From NCBI GenBank assembly GCA_020638975.1, contig JACKHN010000051.1:1-26116 (forward strand): a DNA stretch of 26,116 nucleotides. Reading direction: 5' to 3'. Position numbers and translations under genes: made by a program. Numbering within the stretch: position 1 is the first letter of the stretch; every line of letters begins with the position of its first letter. Shown here piece after piece: positions 1 to 8,800 of this stretch. A model generated the notes under the pieces. The model was not told where the DNA came from. It saw only the letters and a list, made by a program, of their open reading frames with translations, and searched no databases. Origin of the DNA: Planctomycetaceae bacterium (lineage in GTDB: Bacteria > Planctomycetota > Planctomycetia > Pirellulales > Pirellulaceae).

Positions 1-1
1 G

Positions 2-1495
2 GGCTGGATCGTCGACGATCGGCTAACTGCTGCAGCCGCTCTTCATCAGCTGCTGAATCACTATTCTTCGCTCTTCGCTCGAACACGCGATAATTACCTG
101 AAAGATCGCGTCAATGACGTCCGGGACGTGATCGTGCGTCTGAGCGCTCATATGAGCGAAGTCCTCAAGCCGGATACGGATGCGTTGGAGGGGCCACTGA
201 TCGTCGTCGCGGACGAGTTGCTTCCGTCCCAAGCTGTCGCGCTTGGCGATACCGATGTTCGCGGAATCGTCACGCAAGCCGGGAGCCAGACGAGCCATGC
301 CGCGATTATCGCTCGAAGTCGCGGTATCCCAGCAGTGTCTGGGATCAGCGGCATACTCCGTCAGGTCACCACCGGGGACACGATCATCGTCGACGGGCGT
401 GAAGGGATCGTGATCGTCGACCCTGACCCAGAATCCCGCAGCGCGTACCTCAAACTCGAGCGTGAGTTTGTGCATATGCGCGACGAACTTGCAGTGAATC
501 GCGATGTTCCGGCAAGAACTGCGGATCGCACCAAACTTGAGTTGCTCGCAAATATCAATGGCGTCGCGGACGCGAAGACTGCCAACGCGATGGGCTCGAC
601 AGGAGTCGGTCTATTTCGCACGGAGTACATGTACCTGACGCATCCGACCGTCCCCGACGAAGACGAACAACTGGACACCTATCAAAGAATTGTCGATGCC
701 TGTCCCAAGAGTACGATCACGATTCGAACGCTCGACATTGGGGGCGACAAGACCGTTCCCTACCTTGGCCACCACCACCAAGAGGCAAATCCTTTTCTAG
801 GATGGCGGAGCATTCGGCTGTCGTTTGAGCATCCTGAGTTCTTCAGCACGCAAATACGAGCTGTCTTGCGGGCTTCGCGCTACGCCAAACAGCATGGAGG
901 AACGATCCGCCTTTTGTTCCCGATGATTACGACGCTCGACGAGTTCAATCGAATTCGACAGATCGTGCGCCGCGCACAACAGCGGCTGGCAAAAGAAGGC
1001 AAGGACTACGCCGACGTGCCGCTCGGCATGATGCTGGAAGTTCCTGCGGCTGCGATTGCCATTGATACAATTCTTCCCGTCGTCGACTTTGTCTCCGTCG
1101 GATCGAATGATCTTGTTCAGTACCTGATGGCAGCCGATCGCGACAACCCAAAAGTAAGCCACCTCTGCCAGCCACTGGCTCCGGCCGTCTTGCGTCTATT
1201 GACGAATGTCATACGGACCTGCAACGCTCAATCCACACCGATCACATTATGTGGCGAAATGGCCGGACAGCCGCGAGCATTTGTCTTGCTGCTCGGCATG
1301 GGCCTGCGGAGCTTCAGCATGAGTCCGGCGTTCATTCCGACCATCAAGGAACTAGCAACGCATATCACCGTTGCCCAAGCGCGCAAGATTCTGCATCACG
1401 CGTTGGAGCTGAAGACCACGACGCACGTCAAACGATTTATGGCAGACCAGCTGCGTCAGATCTCGCCCGACGCAGCAATCTTTGATACAGCCTAA
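2..1495 (+). CDS. ptsI: PTS enzyme I (phosphoenolpyruvate-protein phosphotransferase), 5' end outside window
   Basis: Enzyme I takes phosphate from PEP onto a histidine and passes it to HPr in the cytoplasm. The frame is open from base 2, so the gene begins upstream; a GTG at 128 lies inside the HPr-binding helical domain (YLKDRVNDVRDVIVRL) and is not the start. 497 residues are visible. The phosphorylated histidine is in GSQTSHAAI (codon 296-298). The C-terminal PEP-binding barrel shows GLFRTEYMYL, LGMMLEVPAAA, VSVGSNDLVQY and LCGEMAGQP, whose Cys (codon 1250-1252) is the expected catalytic acid. Compared with E. coli EI, about 90 residues are missing. An EI-Ntr (PtsP) with an N-terminal GAF domain cannot be excluded, because that end is absent. 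The gene converges on thioredoxin with 6 nt between stop codons. Confidence 0.93.
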   Translation, partial: GWIVDDRLTAAAALHQLLNHYSSLFARTRDNYLKDRVNDVRDVIVRLSAHMSEVLKPDTDALEGPLIVVADELLPSQAVALGDTDVRGIVTQAGSQTSHAAIIARSRGIPAVSGISGILRQVTTGDTIIVDGREGIVIVDPDPESRSAYLKLEREFVHMRDELAVNRDVPARTADRTKLELLANINGVADAKTANAMGSTGVGLFRTEYMYLTHPTVPDEDEQLDTYQRIVDACPKSTITIRTLDIGGDKTVPYLGHHHQEANPFLGWRSIRLSFEHPEFFSTQIRAVLRASRYAKQHGGTIRLLFPMITTLDEFNRIRQIVRRAQQRLAKEGKDYADVPLGMMLEVPAAAIAIDTILPVVDFVSVGSNDLVQYLMAADRDNPKVSHLCQPLAPAVLRLLTNVIRTCNAQSTPITLCGEMAGQPRAFVLLLGMGLRSFSMSPAFIPTIKELATHITVAQARKILHHALELKTTTHVKRFMADQLRQISPDAAIFDTA

Positions 1496-1496
1496 T

Positions 1497-1516
1497 GCTG
1501 CCTAGCCTTTGGCAGC
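1497..1516. terminator. Possible small hairpin between convergent ptsI and trxA
   Basis: GCTGCC (1497-1502) pairs with GGCAGC (1511-1516) across an 8-nt loop, straddling the 3' end of trxA. No T-tract follows on either strand, so it is weak evidence for a bidirectional terminator. Confidence 0.25.
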
Positions 1517-1831
1517 GTCGAGCGATTCCTGTAGACGAGCCTTTGGCTGCACGCCCACAAATCGCTCGCTAACGTCACCATTTTTGAATAGCATGAGCGT
1601 AGGAATACTGCTTACACCGTATTGCTGAGCCGCGCCAGGGCTGTCGTCGATGTTGACTTTCCCGATCTTGATCGAGCCTAGGTTTTCACCAGCCAACTCA
1701 TCGATCATCGGGGCAATTTGACGGCACGGACCGCACCAGGGGGCCCAAAAGTCGACGAGCACAGGCTCAGAAGCTTTCAGGACTTCGCTGTCAAAGTTGT
1801 CGTCAGTGAACTCGTGGACGTTACCGGCCAT
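1502..1831 (-). CDS. trxA: Thioredoxin
   Basis: Cytoplasmic thiol-disulfide reductant. The 109-residue protein is standard thioredoxin length and carries the active site WAPWCGPCRQ (C33 and C36) and the cis-proline loop SSIPTLMLFKNG. The frame stays open upstream to 1996, but the ATG at 1831 is chosen because AAGGAG lies 6 nt before it, the thioredoxin fold begins here, and a near-consensus promoter (1879-1908) lies inside the upstream open frame. It converges with enzyme I and is downstream of the sigma factor gene, from which it is separated by a terminator and its own promoter, so it is probably monocistronic. Confidence 0.95.
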   Translation of the reverse strand: MAGNVHEFTDDNFDSEVLKASEPVLVDFWAPWCGPCRQIAPMIDELAGENLGSIKIGKVNIDDSPGAAQQYGVSSIPTLMLFKNGDVSERFVGVQPKARLQESLDAAKG

Positions 1832-1878
1832 CTCGAACTCCTTCGTCGTTAGCACTTCTCGATTGATTGAGGAGTCGA

Positions 1879-1908
1879 ATTGTATCGGTCGACTTTCGAA
1901 CCTGTCAA
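1879..1908 (-). promoter_or_regulatory. Sigma-70-type promoter of trxA
   Basis: On the minus strand, -35 TTGACA (1903-1908), an 18-nt spacer and -10 TACAAT (1879-1884). Transcription would begin near 1872, giving a leader of about 40 nt before the trxA ATG at 1831. Confidence 0.75.
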
Positions 1909-1982
1909 TCGAGGCAACGAATCGCAGGAAAACCGTCGAATTGCCTCGCAAAGTGCCAAGCTGTGTCGCAGTGGACACTCCG

Positions 1983-2019
1983 AAAAACGATTCCAATGTT
2001 GCGGTTGACGATGGAATCG
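1983..2019 (-). terminator. Intrinsic terminator of the sigma factor gene
   Basis: Minus-strand reading: CGATTCCA, 16-nt loop, TGGAATCG, then TTTTT. It starts 8 nt after the sigma factor stop codon. The 8-bp stem is perfect but the loop is long and the stem GC-moderate. Confidence 0.6.
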
Positions 2020-2026
2020 ATGCGAG

Positions 2027-2944
2027 TTAATCGAGAAAATCGCCCTGATCCCGTTCCCGTGGATCCTTGAGCCCGTCCCCCAATTTGCCGAGCGCTTCGG
2101 TCTCGATCTGGCGAACGCGTTCCCTGGTGAGCCCCAACTCTTCGCCGATTTCCTTGAGGGTGTGTGGCTCCATGTCATCCAGCCCGAAACGCATTCGAAG
2201 CACGGTTGCCTCGCGAGAGTCCATCTCGTCGAGCATTTCCATGACGGTCTTCAGGACATCTGTTTCGACGAGCGCTTCGTCAGGACTCTTCATTCGCTCG
2301 TCCATCACCATTTCACCCAGAGACCAGCCGGCTTCGGATTGGTCGGTTTGTGGTGTCGAGTTATAGATGCGAATCGCTTTTTTGATGATCGGAAGCTTCT
2401 TCTTTTGAAGGCCGAGAACTCGAGCAATTTCCTCCGGCGTCGGCGTGCGACCTAGTTCTTCCGTCAAACGGGCGTTCGCCCGCCTCCACTTCGATAGCAA
2501 TTCGACCATATAGGCTGGAATACGAATTGTTTTTGCTGAGTTAATGAGCGCTCGTTTGATGGACTGTTTAATCCAGTAACTTGCGTAAGTGCTGAATCGT
2601 GTGCCCACACCTGGGTCGAAGCCTTCCACCGCACGGAGCAGCCCGAGATTGCCTTCCTCGATCAAGTCGGGAAGGCTCAATCCCTTTCCGGTGTATCCAC
2701 GGGCGATATTGACCACGAGCCGTAAGTTGGCTCGCACCATGCGATCGCGAGCACGAACATCCCCCTCGCCGATTTGCCGGGCGAGTTCTTGCTCGTCTTT
2801 GGCGCTAAGCAGCGCAGTCTCATTGATCTCGCGAAGGTAGGTTTCCAGCGGCGTCTGGAGCGCATCGCTTCGCTTTCGCGGCGAAGCGGCTCGCTTACGC
2901 GTGAGTCGATCTTCAGTTACATCTTCGGAGCGTTTTGAAGGCAT
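2027..2944 (-). CDS. RNA polymerase sigma factor, sigma-70 family (RpoD/SigA-like)
   Basis: Directs RNA polymerase to -10/-35 promoters. The 305-residue protein has region 1.2 (about 30-60), region 2 (about 69-139, with NLRLVVNIARGY, DLIEEGNLGLLRAVEGFD and FSTYASYWIKQSIKRA), region 3 (about 148-222) and region 4 (about 236-291, helix-turn-helix TLKEIGEELGLTRERVRQIE). Region 1.1 and the long non-conserved insert of E. coli RpoD are missing, as in compact SigA or group-2 factors. In region 2.4 the second position used by RpoD for -10 reading (T in QAIT) is Lys here (QSIK), which fits a group-2 or alternative factor rather than proving the primary one. The frame can also start at TTG 2965 (+7 residues); neither start has a clear Shine-Dalgarno, and ATG is preferred. 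It follows rpsA, with the rpsA terminator between them. Confidence 0.93.
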   Translation of the reverse strand: MPSKRSEDVTEDRLTRKRAASPRKRSDALQTPLETYLREINETALLSAKDEQELARQIGEGDVRARDRMVRANLRLVVNIARGYTGKGLSLPDLIEEGNLGLLRAVEGFDPGVGTRFSTYASYWIKQSIKRALINSAKTIRIPAYMVELLSKWRRANARLTEELGRTPTPEEIARVLGLQKKKLPIIKKAIRIYNSTPQTDQSEAGWSLGEMVMDERMKSPDEALVETDVLKTVMEMLDEMDSREATVLRMRFGLDDMEPHTLKEIGEELGLTRERVRQIETEALGKLGDGLKDPRERDQGDFLD

Positions 2945-3248
2945 GGTGTCGTCACCCGGGGGCAAAGGAGGTGGAGGCGGAACCAGGATGTCAGCGGGAA
3001 TAAGACAGCTATCGACGCATACGACGTTCGTTCTCTACGTTGAGGCAAAGCCGATGAGGTACGCGAGATATGCCTCCGATTCCGACCTTAGCGATGACAA
3101 CGACATCGACAGTCGCGACGATTTCGGTCGGGAAAACAACAGCATCCAATGCGAGTTGACTGGCGTTGTCAAATGCAGGACATGCCATGATCGCTACAAC
3201 GGTCGTGAAACGCACCGTTTGCTAACGAAGCGAGAATCGTTGCACCCA
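2945..3248. other. Intergenic leader of the sigma factor gene; no gene seen
   Basis: About 300 nt between the rpsA terminator and the sigma factor start. It should contain the minus-strand sigma promoter. A TTGACA (minus, 3167-3172) is present but no good -10 follows at 16-18 nt, so no promoter is called. A 68-codon minus-strand open frame (3009-3215) lacks a ribosome site and family resemblance. Confidence 0.5.
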
Positions 3249-3286
3249 TAAAAAAATCTCCGTCATCGAAGTCGATGACGGAGATT
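3249..3286 (-). terminator. Intrinsic terminator of rpsA
   Basis: A perfect 14-bp stem, AATCTCCGTCATCG pairing with CGATGACGGAGATT (3255-3268 and 3273-3286), closed by a 4-nt loop and followed on the minus strand by a run of T (complement of the A run at 3250-3256). It lies about 40 nt after the rpsA stop codon. Confidence 0.92.
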
Positions 3287-3328
3287 CGTAAGCAAAGTAG
3301 GAATTCTTCCGATCGTAACCGGCGGAAT

Positions 3329-5173
3329 TTATTCGGCTGCGTTTTCCTCCGCAGGTGTGTCGACCGCTTCCGGTGCAGGAGTTGGCTCCGCAGGCTTGAT
3401 GAGCGGTCCGGCTTCTCCCAGGCCACCTTTCAAGTCCTCACGAGCGACTCGATCTCGGGCACCGCCGCCACCACTGCTCGCGCCTTCTACCGTGGCAGCA
3501 TCTTCCTCGGCCCATTCAACGCGTTTACGCGACAAGCCAATCTTGCGTTCGTCGATATCGACTCGCAAAATCTTGACTTCGATCTCGTCGCCAACCTTCA
3601 CAACATCTTCCGGATTCTCGACCTTGTGATCTGCCAACTCAGAAATATGTAGCAAGCCTTCGAGTCCATCTTCCAACCCGACGAAGACACCAAAATTCGT
3701 AATCTTCGTAACCGCACCCTGAACAACTTGTCCGGGTTGGTACTTGCCGGGGATGTCCTGCGCCCACGGATCGTCGTCCAATTGCTTCAAGCCTAACGCG
3801 ATTCGCCGGCGATCTTGGTCGACCGACAGGATCTTGCAGGCGACCTCTTGTCCCTTCTCGAGCATCTCGTTCGGGTGGCTGATCTTACGCGTCCAAGACA
3901 TGTCGGAAACGTGCAAGAGACCGTCGATACCTTCTTCGAGTTCGATGAAAGCACCGTAATTCGTGAGATTTCGCACCTTTCCGTTAACCGATCCGTCGAT
4001 CGGATAGCGGTCGGTGATGTTGTCCCACGGGTTATCCTGAGTCTGCTTCATGCCAAGCGATAGCTGCTGGCCAGCTTTGTCGATGCCGAGGATAACAACT
4101 TCGATCTCGTCACCGATTTGCAGCAATTCATTCGGATGGTTGATGCGTTTTGTCCAGGACATCTCGCTGATGTGGACCAAGCCCTCGATGCCTGGTTCAA
4201 GCTTTACGAAGGCACCGTAGCTCATGACGTTAACGACAGTACCCGTGTACTTTTGGTTGACGTTGTAGCGTTGATCAACCGTTTCCCACGGATTCTTCGT
4301 AAGTTGTTTGAGTCCAAGTGCAATCTTCTGCTTTTCGCGGTCAATATGCAGGACTTGGACTTCGATCTCCTGATCAATCTGGACCATTTCCGATGGATGG
4401 CCGATTCGTTCCCAGCTCATATCCGTGATATGCAACAAGCCGTCGATACCACCAAGGTCAACGAACGCACCGAATTCGGCGATATTCTTGACAACGCCCT
4501 TGCATGCTTGACCAACTTCCAAGTCTCGCAGCAATGCGTCGCGATCTTCTTCGCGCTGCTTCTCGATAAGCGACCGGCGGCTAACAACGATATTTCGTCG
4601 CGCTTCGTCGATTTTTAAAACTTCGCATTGTACGACGCGTCCAATGTAGTCACCGATGTCCGATGGACGCCGAATGTCGACTTGGCTTGCGGGGAGAAAG
4701 ACGTTTACGCCGATGTCGACGAGCAAGCCGCCCTTAATTTTGCGAGTGACAGTTCCAGTGACGACTTGGCCCTCGTGGACCGTCTTCATCATCTCCTGCC
4801 AAGCGATAATCTTCTCGGCCTTTCGCTTGCTCAGCGAAACCATGCCATGTGGATCATCAGCTCGACCAAACTCATCCTCCAGATCTTCGATCAATACCTG
4901 AAACGTTTGACCTACCTGAGGAGGATCTTCATCTTCTTCCCATTCGCTACGAGGAATGCTGCCTTCGCTCTTGAAGCCCACGTCGACCAGGACAATGTCG
5001 TCATCGATCCGAATGATGCGTCCTTCAACGATCGAATTGACGTCAAAGCTGGCTTCACCCTCCATCGTTCCGAGGACGGTACCGTCGTCTTCGATTCCCT
5101 CGAATTCCTGATCAAAGAGGGCACTGATGGCTGCGTCGGTTTCTAAACTGCGAATGAGGTTTCGATTGACCAT
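3329..5173 (-). CDS. rpsA: 30S ribosomal protein S1
   Basis: S1 binds mRNA at the 30S platform and helps initiation on structured leaders. The 614-residue protein has six S1/OB-fold repeats at about 46-117, 134-200, 218-290, 305-376, 392-463 and 479-550. The last four share the typical GAFV..GIEGLxHISEMSW pattern. The two N-terminal repeats are more divergent, as expected for the ribosome-anchoring half. The C-terminal tail (551-614) is rich in Gly, Ala, Pro and Glu and probably disordered. The ATG at 5173 gives MVNRNLIRSL and has only a weak upstream purine run. Length and domain count match bacterial S1 (E. coli about 557), with extra length at both ends. It is transcribed toward its own strong terminator. 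Confidence 0.96.
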   Translation of the reverse strand: MVNRNLIRSLETDAAISALFDQEFEGIEDDGTVLGTMEGEASFDVNSIVEGRIIRIDDDIVLVDVGFKSEGSIPRSEWEEDEDPPQVGQTFQVLIEDLEDEFGRADDPHGMVSLSKRKAEKIIAWQEMMKTVHEGQVVTGTVTRKIKGGLLVDIGVNVFLPASQVDIRRPSDIGDYIGRVVQCEVLKIDEARRNIVVSRRSLIEKQREEDRDALLRDLEVGQACKGVVKNIAEFGAFVDLGGIDGLLHITDMSWERIGHPSEMVQIDQEIEVQVLHIDREKQKIALGLKQLTKNPWETVDQRYNVNQKYTGTVVNVMSYGAFVKLEPGIEGLVHISEMSWTKRINHPNELLQIGDEIEVVILGIDKAGQQLSLGMKQTQDNPWDNITDRYPIDGSVNGKVRNLTNYGAFIELEEGIDGLLHVSDMSWTRKISHPNEMLEKGQEVACKILSVDQDRRRIALGLKQLDDDPWAQDIPGKYQPGQVVQGAVTKITNFGVFVGLEDGLEGLLHISELADHKVENPEDVVKVGDEIEVKILRVDIDERKIGLSRKRVEWAEEDAATVEGASSGGGGARDRVAREDLKGGLGEAGPLIKPAEPTPAPEAVDTPAEENAAE

Positions 5174-5314
5174 AATTTCTTACGACAAGTGGGGTTAGAG
5201 TATGCCGCCACACACCAGACCGACCATCGTTCCGGCTGTGCAGAAGGCTGCGAGTCAAAACGCGTAAATCTATCAAACCAATGGATCTACGGCAACTGGA
5301 TCTATAAACGCGGC

Positions 5315-5447
5315 AAGGCTTTTCAGTTTTTCAAACTGAGAGGTTTGTACGACGGGCCTCCAAGCCCGTCGATTAATCTAGGTCGTTGTTCGACGGGCTC
5401 GGAGGCCCGTCATACATCTTGTGCAACTTTAACAAATGGAAAGCCCT
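5315..5447. repeat. MITE-like nested-palindrome repeat, copy 1
   Basis: About 133 bp. It begins AAGGCTTTTCAGTTTTTC and ends AACAAATGGAAAGCCCT, so the ends are roughly inverted (AGGCTTT versus AAAGCCC). Inside are a CAGTTT-ttc-AAACTG hairpin and two GACGGGC...GCCCGTC hairpins (5351-5370 and 5392-5411) that are near reverse complements of each other. The conserved tail reads ACATCTTGTGCAACTTTAAC. The same order recurs at 11422 and 12447. Confidence 0.85.
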
Positions 5448-5546
5448 GGTAGACTCGGAAAGATGTTGGCCTGGGGTGATGTAGCGCGACTATGGAAATA
5501 AGTAATGCGAACTCCAGTGAGCCTTTAAGCCTTGCAAACTGCCAGT

Positions 5547-5574
5547 TTGACGTTGGTAATTGTGGGTTTATAAT
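5547..5574 (+). promoter_or_regulatory. Sigma-70-type promoter upstream of the giant secreted protein
   Basis: -35 TTGACG (5547-5552), 16-nt spacer and a perfect -10 TATAAT (5569-5574). Initiation near 5581 would leave a leader of about 238 nt before the ATG at 5819. Confidence 0.7.
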
Positions 5575-5818
5575 CGACATTCCACGCGGCGCGATGCCAG
5601 TTGCCCCCCCGATATTCCTGAAGCCGCAAGTCGATTCGTAGCCGCACAATCCGAAAAAATGCCTCGCCTACGTATGATTTACGGTCGTTTTCTCAATCGA
5701 GTAGCAAGCTTGCTGCAAAAAAGTGGACGTAACTTCAACCCGTAATTAGACTGGCGAGAGCAGCTCTACTCTGCCCATTCCACATCTCTTCGGCCGACCC
5801 GATAGGGGTAATGTCGCG

Positions 5819-8800
5819 ATGCCAAACAGTTACAAACGTTTGTTGACAAGTGCTAAGTCTCGAAAGGCCAGGAAGAAACTGCGTAATTCACGCAGAATTC
5901 GAATGGAACGGCTCGAGGATCGCAATTTGCTCGCTGGCGATATGGATTTGTTCCCGGCGTTGGTGCCAGAAGGCGAGGGTTCTCAGCCTATGACTATCCT
6001 TCACAGGGAGAGTCAAATCGCGAACGATGGTATTGCTGTCGCCGAGTCGATACCGCTGGGAGTCGATACGGGCGAGAGCACGCGAGTTGATGTTAACGGC
6101 TTCTTTAGTAACGCCGGCGACATTGATGTCTATCGCGCGGAACTCCTAGGCGGTGATATCCTCCAATTGAACATCTTTGGAGCTGGCCAGACGATCTCCG
6201 TCTTCGATGAACTCGGGACGTTGATGATCTTTTCGGAATTCGACGCTAATTCGATCGCACAGCAAGTCGAAACCGGAGAAGTCAATCTGCCTGAAGGCGG
6301 AAACGCCTCACTAGGCCGCGTCATTAGCCGAGCCGGCACGTACTTTATCCAGGTAACTGGCGACGATACGACCATCGACGGTGGCGCGTACACTCTTCAA
6401 GCGAGAGTCGAACGTCCAGCGTTGGAGAAGGCACCCGTTGGGACGCACCAAATTCTCTACTTGGATTTTAACGGTGCCGTTGTCGCGACCGATATCTTTG
6501 GCGGGACCGGTGCGGCGAGCTTATCTCCGTTATCCTCGTTTCTAGGTAATTGGGGATTTACTGCGGCAGATGAGTCGGCCTTAATCGACTCGGTGATTTC
6601 GAAAGTTGAAGAGTACCTGTCCACAGACATTCGTGCGTTTGGAAACAATGGAGATTTCTTAACTTCGGGAATTCCTGGCGAGTTCGATATCGAAATTCGC
6701 AACAGTCGAGATCATGCCGATCCATTTGGGCAGGCACACGTAAGTCGCGTAATTATTGGCGGCACACAAGGCGAACTGGGCGTTCAAACCATTGGCATCT
6801 CTGAGGGATTGGACGTCGGCAACCTCGATACGACGGAGAGTGCCGTCGTTCTTCTGGACGTGCTGAGCGGACAAGTCACTCCGCAAAGTCCCTTCAACAT
6901 CAACAACATTCCTTTTGCAGCCGGCACGACGAAGTTGGACTTGGTTGGTGCGGCCATTGCGGGTGCTGCCGCGCATGAGGCGGGGCATTTCTTCGGCTTG
7001 TTTCACACCAACAACGCGAATAATGTACCGAACCTGATGGATGTAGGTGGCGCTGGTATCGGTGTGTACTTGGGGCTAGGGCAAGACGGTATTTTCGGGT
7101 CTCCTGACGATACGAACATTGGATTTATCACTCCTGATGCATACATCGACTTCGTTGGGACCGAGGACACCTTAAACGCGCTGTCATGGTCGCTCTCGAC
7201 GGGCAAACTTCCTTCGAGCGTTACCGGGGTGAAGTTTCATGATTTGAACAGTAACGGAATTCGCGACCTAACGGAGCCCGGTCTTCCCAACTGGACCATC
7301 TACGCCGACTTGGACGGTGACGGGATGCTCGGTCTTCGTGAGCCAAGAACTACGACATCCTCGAATGGCACATATACCCTCTCGGTCCCTCCCGGTCAGC
7401 ATACGATCCGCGAAGTGCTTCAGCCTGGTTGGAAGCAAACGTTCCCGACCAACGGTTCGCATACGGTTGTTGTGCAAGCCAACTCAACTGTCTCGAACAT
7501 CAACTTCGGAAACGTATCGCTGTTCGGCGGTATTTCAGGCACCAAGTTCAATGACTTGGACGGCGACGGTGTATTAGATCAAGGCGAACCGGGCATTCCT
7601 GGTATCATCATCTACCTCGACATGGACGGAGACAATCGCTTGGATCTGGGCGAGCCAATGGTGCGTACCGATAGCAGCGGAAATTACTCGCTGACCATTG
7701 TCGAAACGGGTACCTATACAGTTCGCGAGGCCTTGCAGCCGGGTTGGGAACAGACTTTTCCTAAGACCCCCGAGCGGGAATACACGATTGTCGCGATGCC
7801 GGGGGTATCTTACCCTGGACGTAATTTCGGAAACACTTCGCGACTCGATTACGGCGATGCGCCGACAGCGCTTCAGTCAGGCTTTGCGAAGAGCTACCCA
7901 ACAACGATCGCCAATAACGGTGCCGTTCATGCAGTGCTCCCCGGTTTCCAAATTGGATCTAGCATTGACGGCGACCCAGACGGCATCCCGTCGGTGGGAG
8001 CTGACGGAGATGACGTAAACACGACGATCAACGATGAAGACGGCGTAACGATCAACGCGGCCACGATCTTCCCTGGTTCAGCGAATGGTGAGATCACTGT
8101 CTCGATTCAGACGGGTGGTTACTCGCCGGGGCGAATCAATGCCTGGTTGGACTTCAACCGTGACGGCGATTGGGATGATGCTGGCGAGCATATCGTGATC
8201 GACCAACGCGCCGGCGATGGCGATCACGTTCTGAAATTCGCGGTTCCTGCCGCTGCCAAATCGGGTGAAACGTATCTGCGAGTCCGATACGGATATGGCC
8301 GCAACATGAAGCCCACTGGCTCCGACATTGCTGGTGAAGTGCAGGATCATCGCGTACGCATACTCAGCGAAAGCCCCTTGGCAGTCGATGATCAATTTAC
8401 CGTCACGCAAGGCGGCGGCGCGACGACGTTTGATGTGCTTTTGAACGATCTTCAAAGCCTATCACCTCCGCTACGCGTTATCGCGGCCGGTGCATCGACA
8501 GTCGGAGTCACCGCGGCAGGTGGCCAAGTGACTGTGGCTGCGAACGGCAGCGGCGTCGTTTATACCCCGCCATTGAATTTCTTTGGTGATGATCGATTCA
8601 GTTACACGATCCGCGACGGCGCAGGCAACACAGATTCGGCAGACGTGAGCGTGACGGTTCTGCCTTCCCTCGTTAACCCATTGGCGGTGGATGACTCATT
8701 CACTGTCCAGCGTGGTTCCACGAACAATCAACTTCGAGTGTTAGCGAACGATCTTACAGGTCAAAATCCGCCGATTGGCATCGTCAGCTTTGACAACCCA

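Larger units (their letters stand above)
5174..5818. other. 645-nt divergent intergenic region between rpsA and the giant secreted protein
   Basis: Contains repeat copy 1 (about 5315-5447), a plus-strand promoter (5547-5574), a 12-bp palindrome AGCAAGCTTGCT (5703-5714) and a short direct repeat of TGGATCTA near 5281-5304. The rpsA promoter must also lie here on the minus strand, but I could not assign it. No convincing coding region is present. Confidence 0.6.

Noticed and set aside
3009..3215. 68-codon minus-strand open frame between rpsA and the sigma factor
   Set aside because: No Shine-Dalgarno, lies after a strong terminator, and its mildly hydrophobic product has no convincing signal or family.
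5189..5452. Plus-strand open frame with a translated stretch almost identical to one at 11399-11590 (AFQFFKLRGLYDGPPSPS)
   Set aside because: The similarity comes from the non-coding palindromic repeat at both sites; the frames start and end in unrelated sequence and have no ribosome site.
5560..5745. 61-codon plus-strand open frame after the promoter at 5547
   Set aside because: Its ATG precedes the expected transcription start, and the product has no recognisable features.
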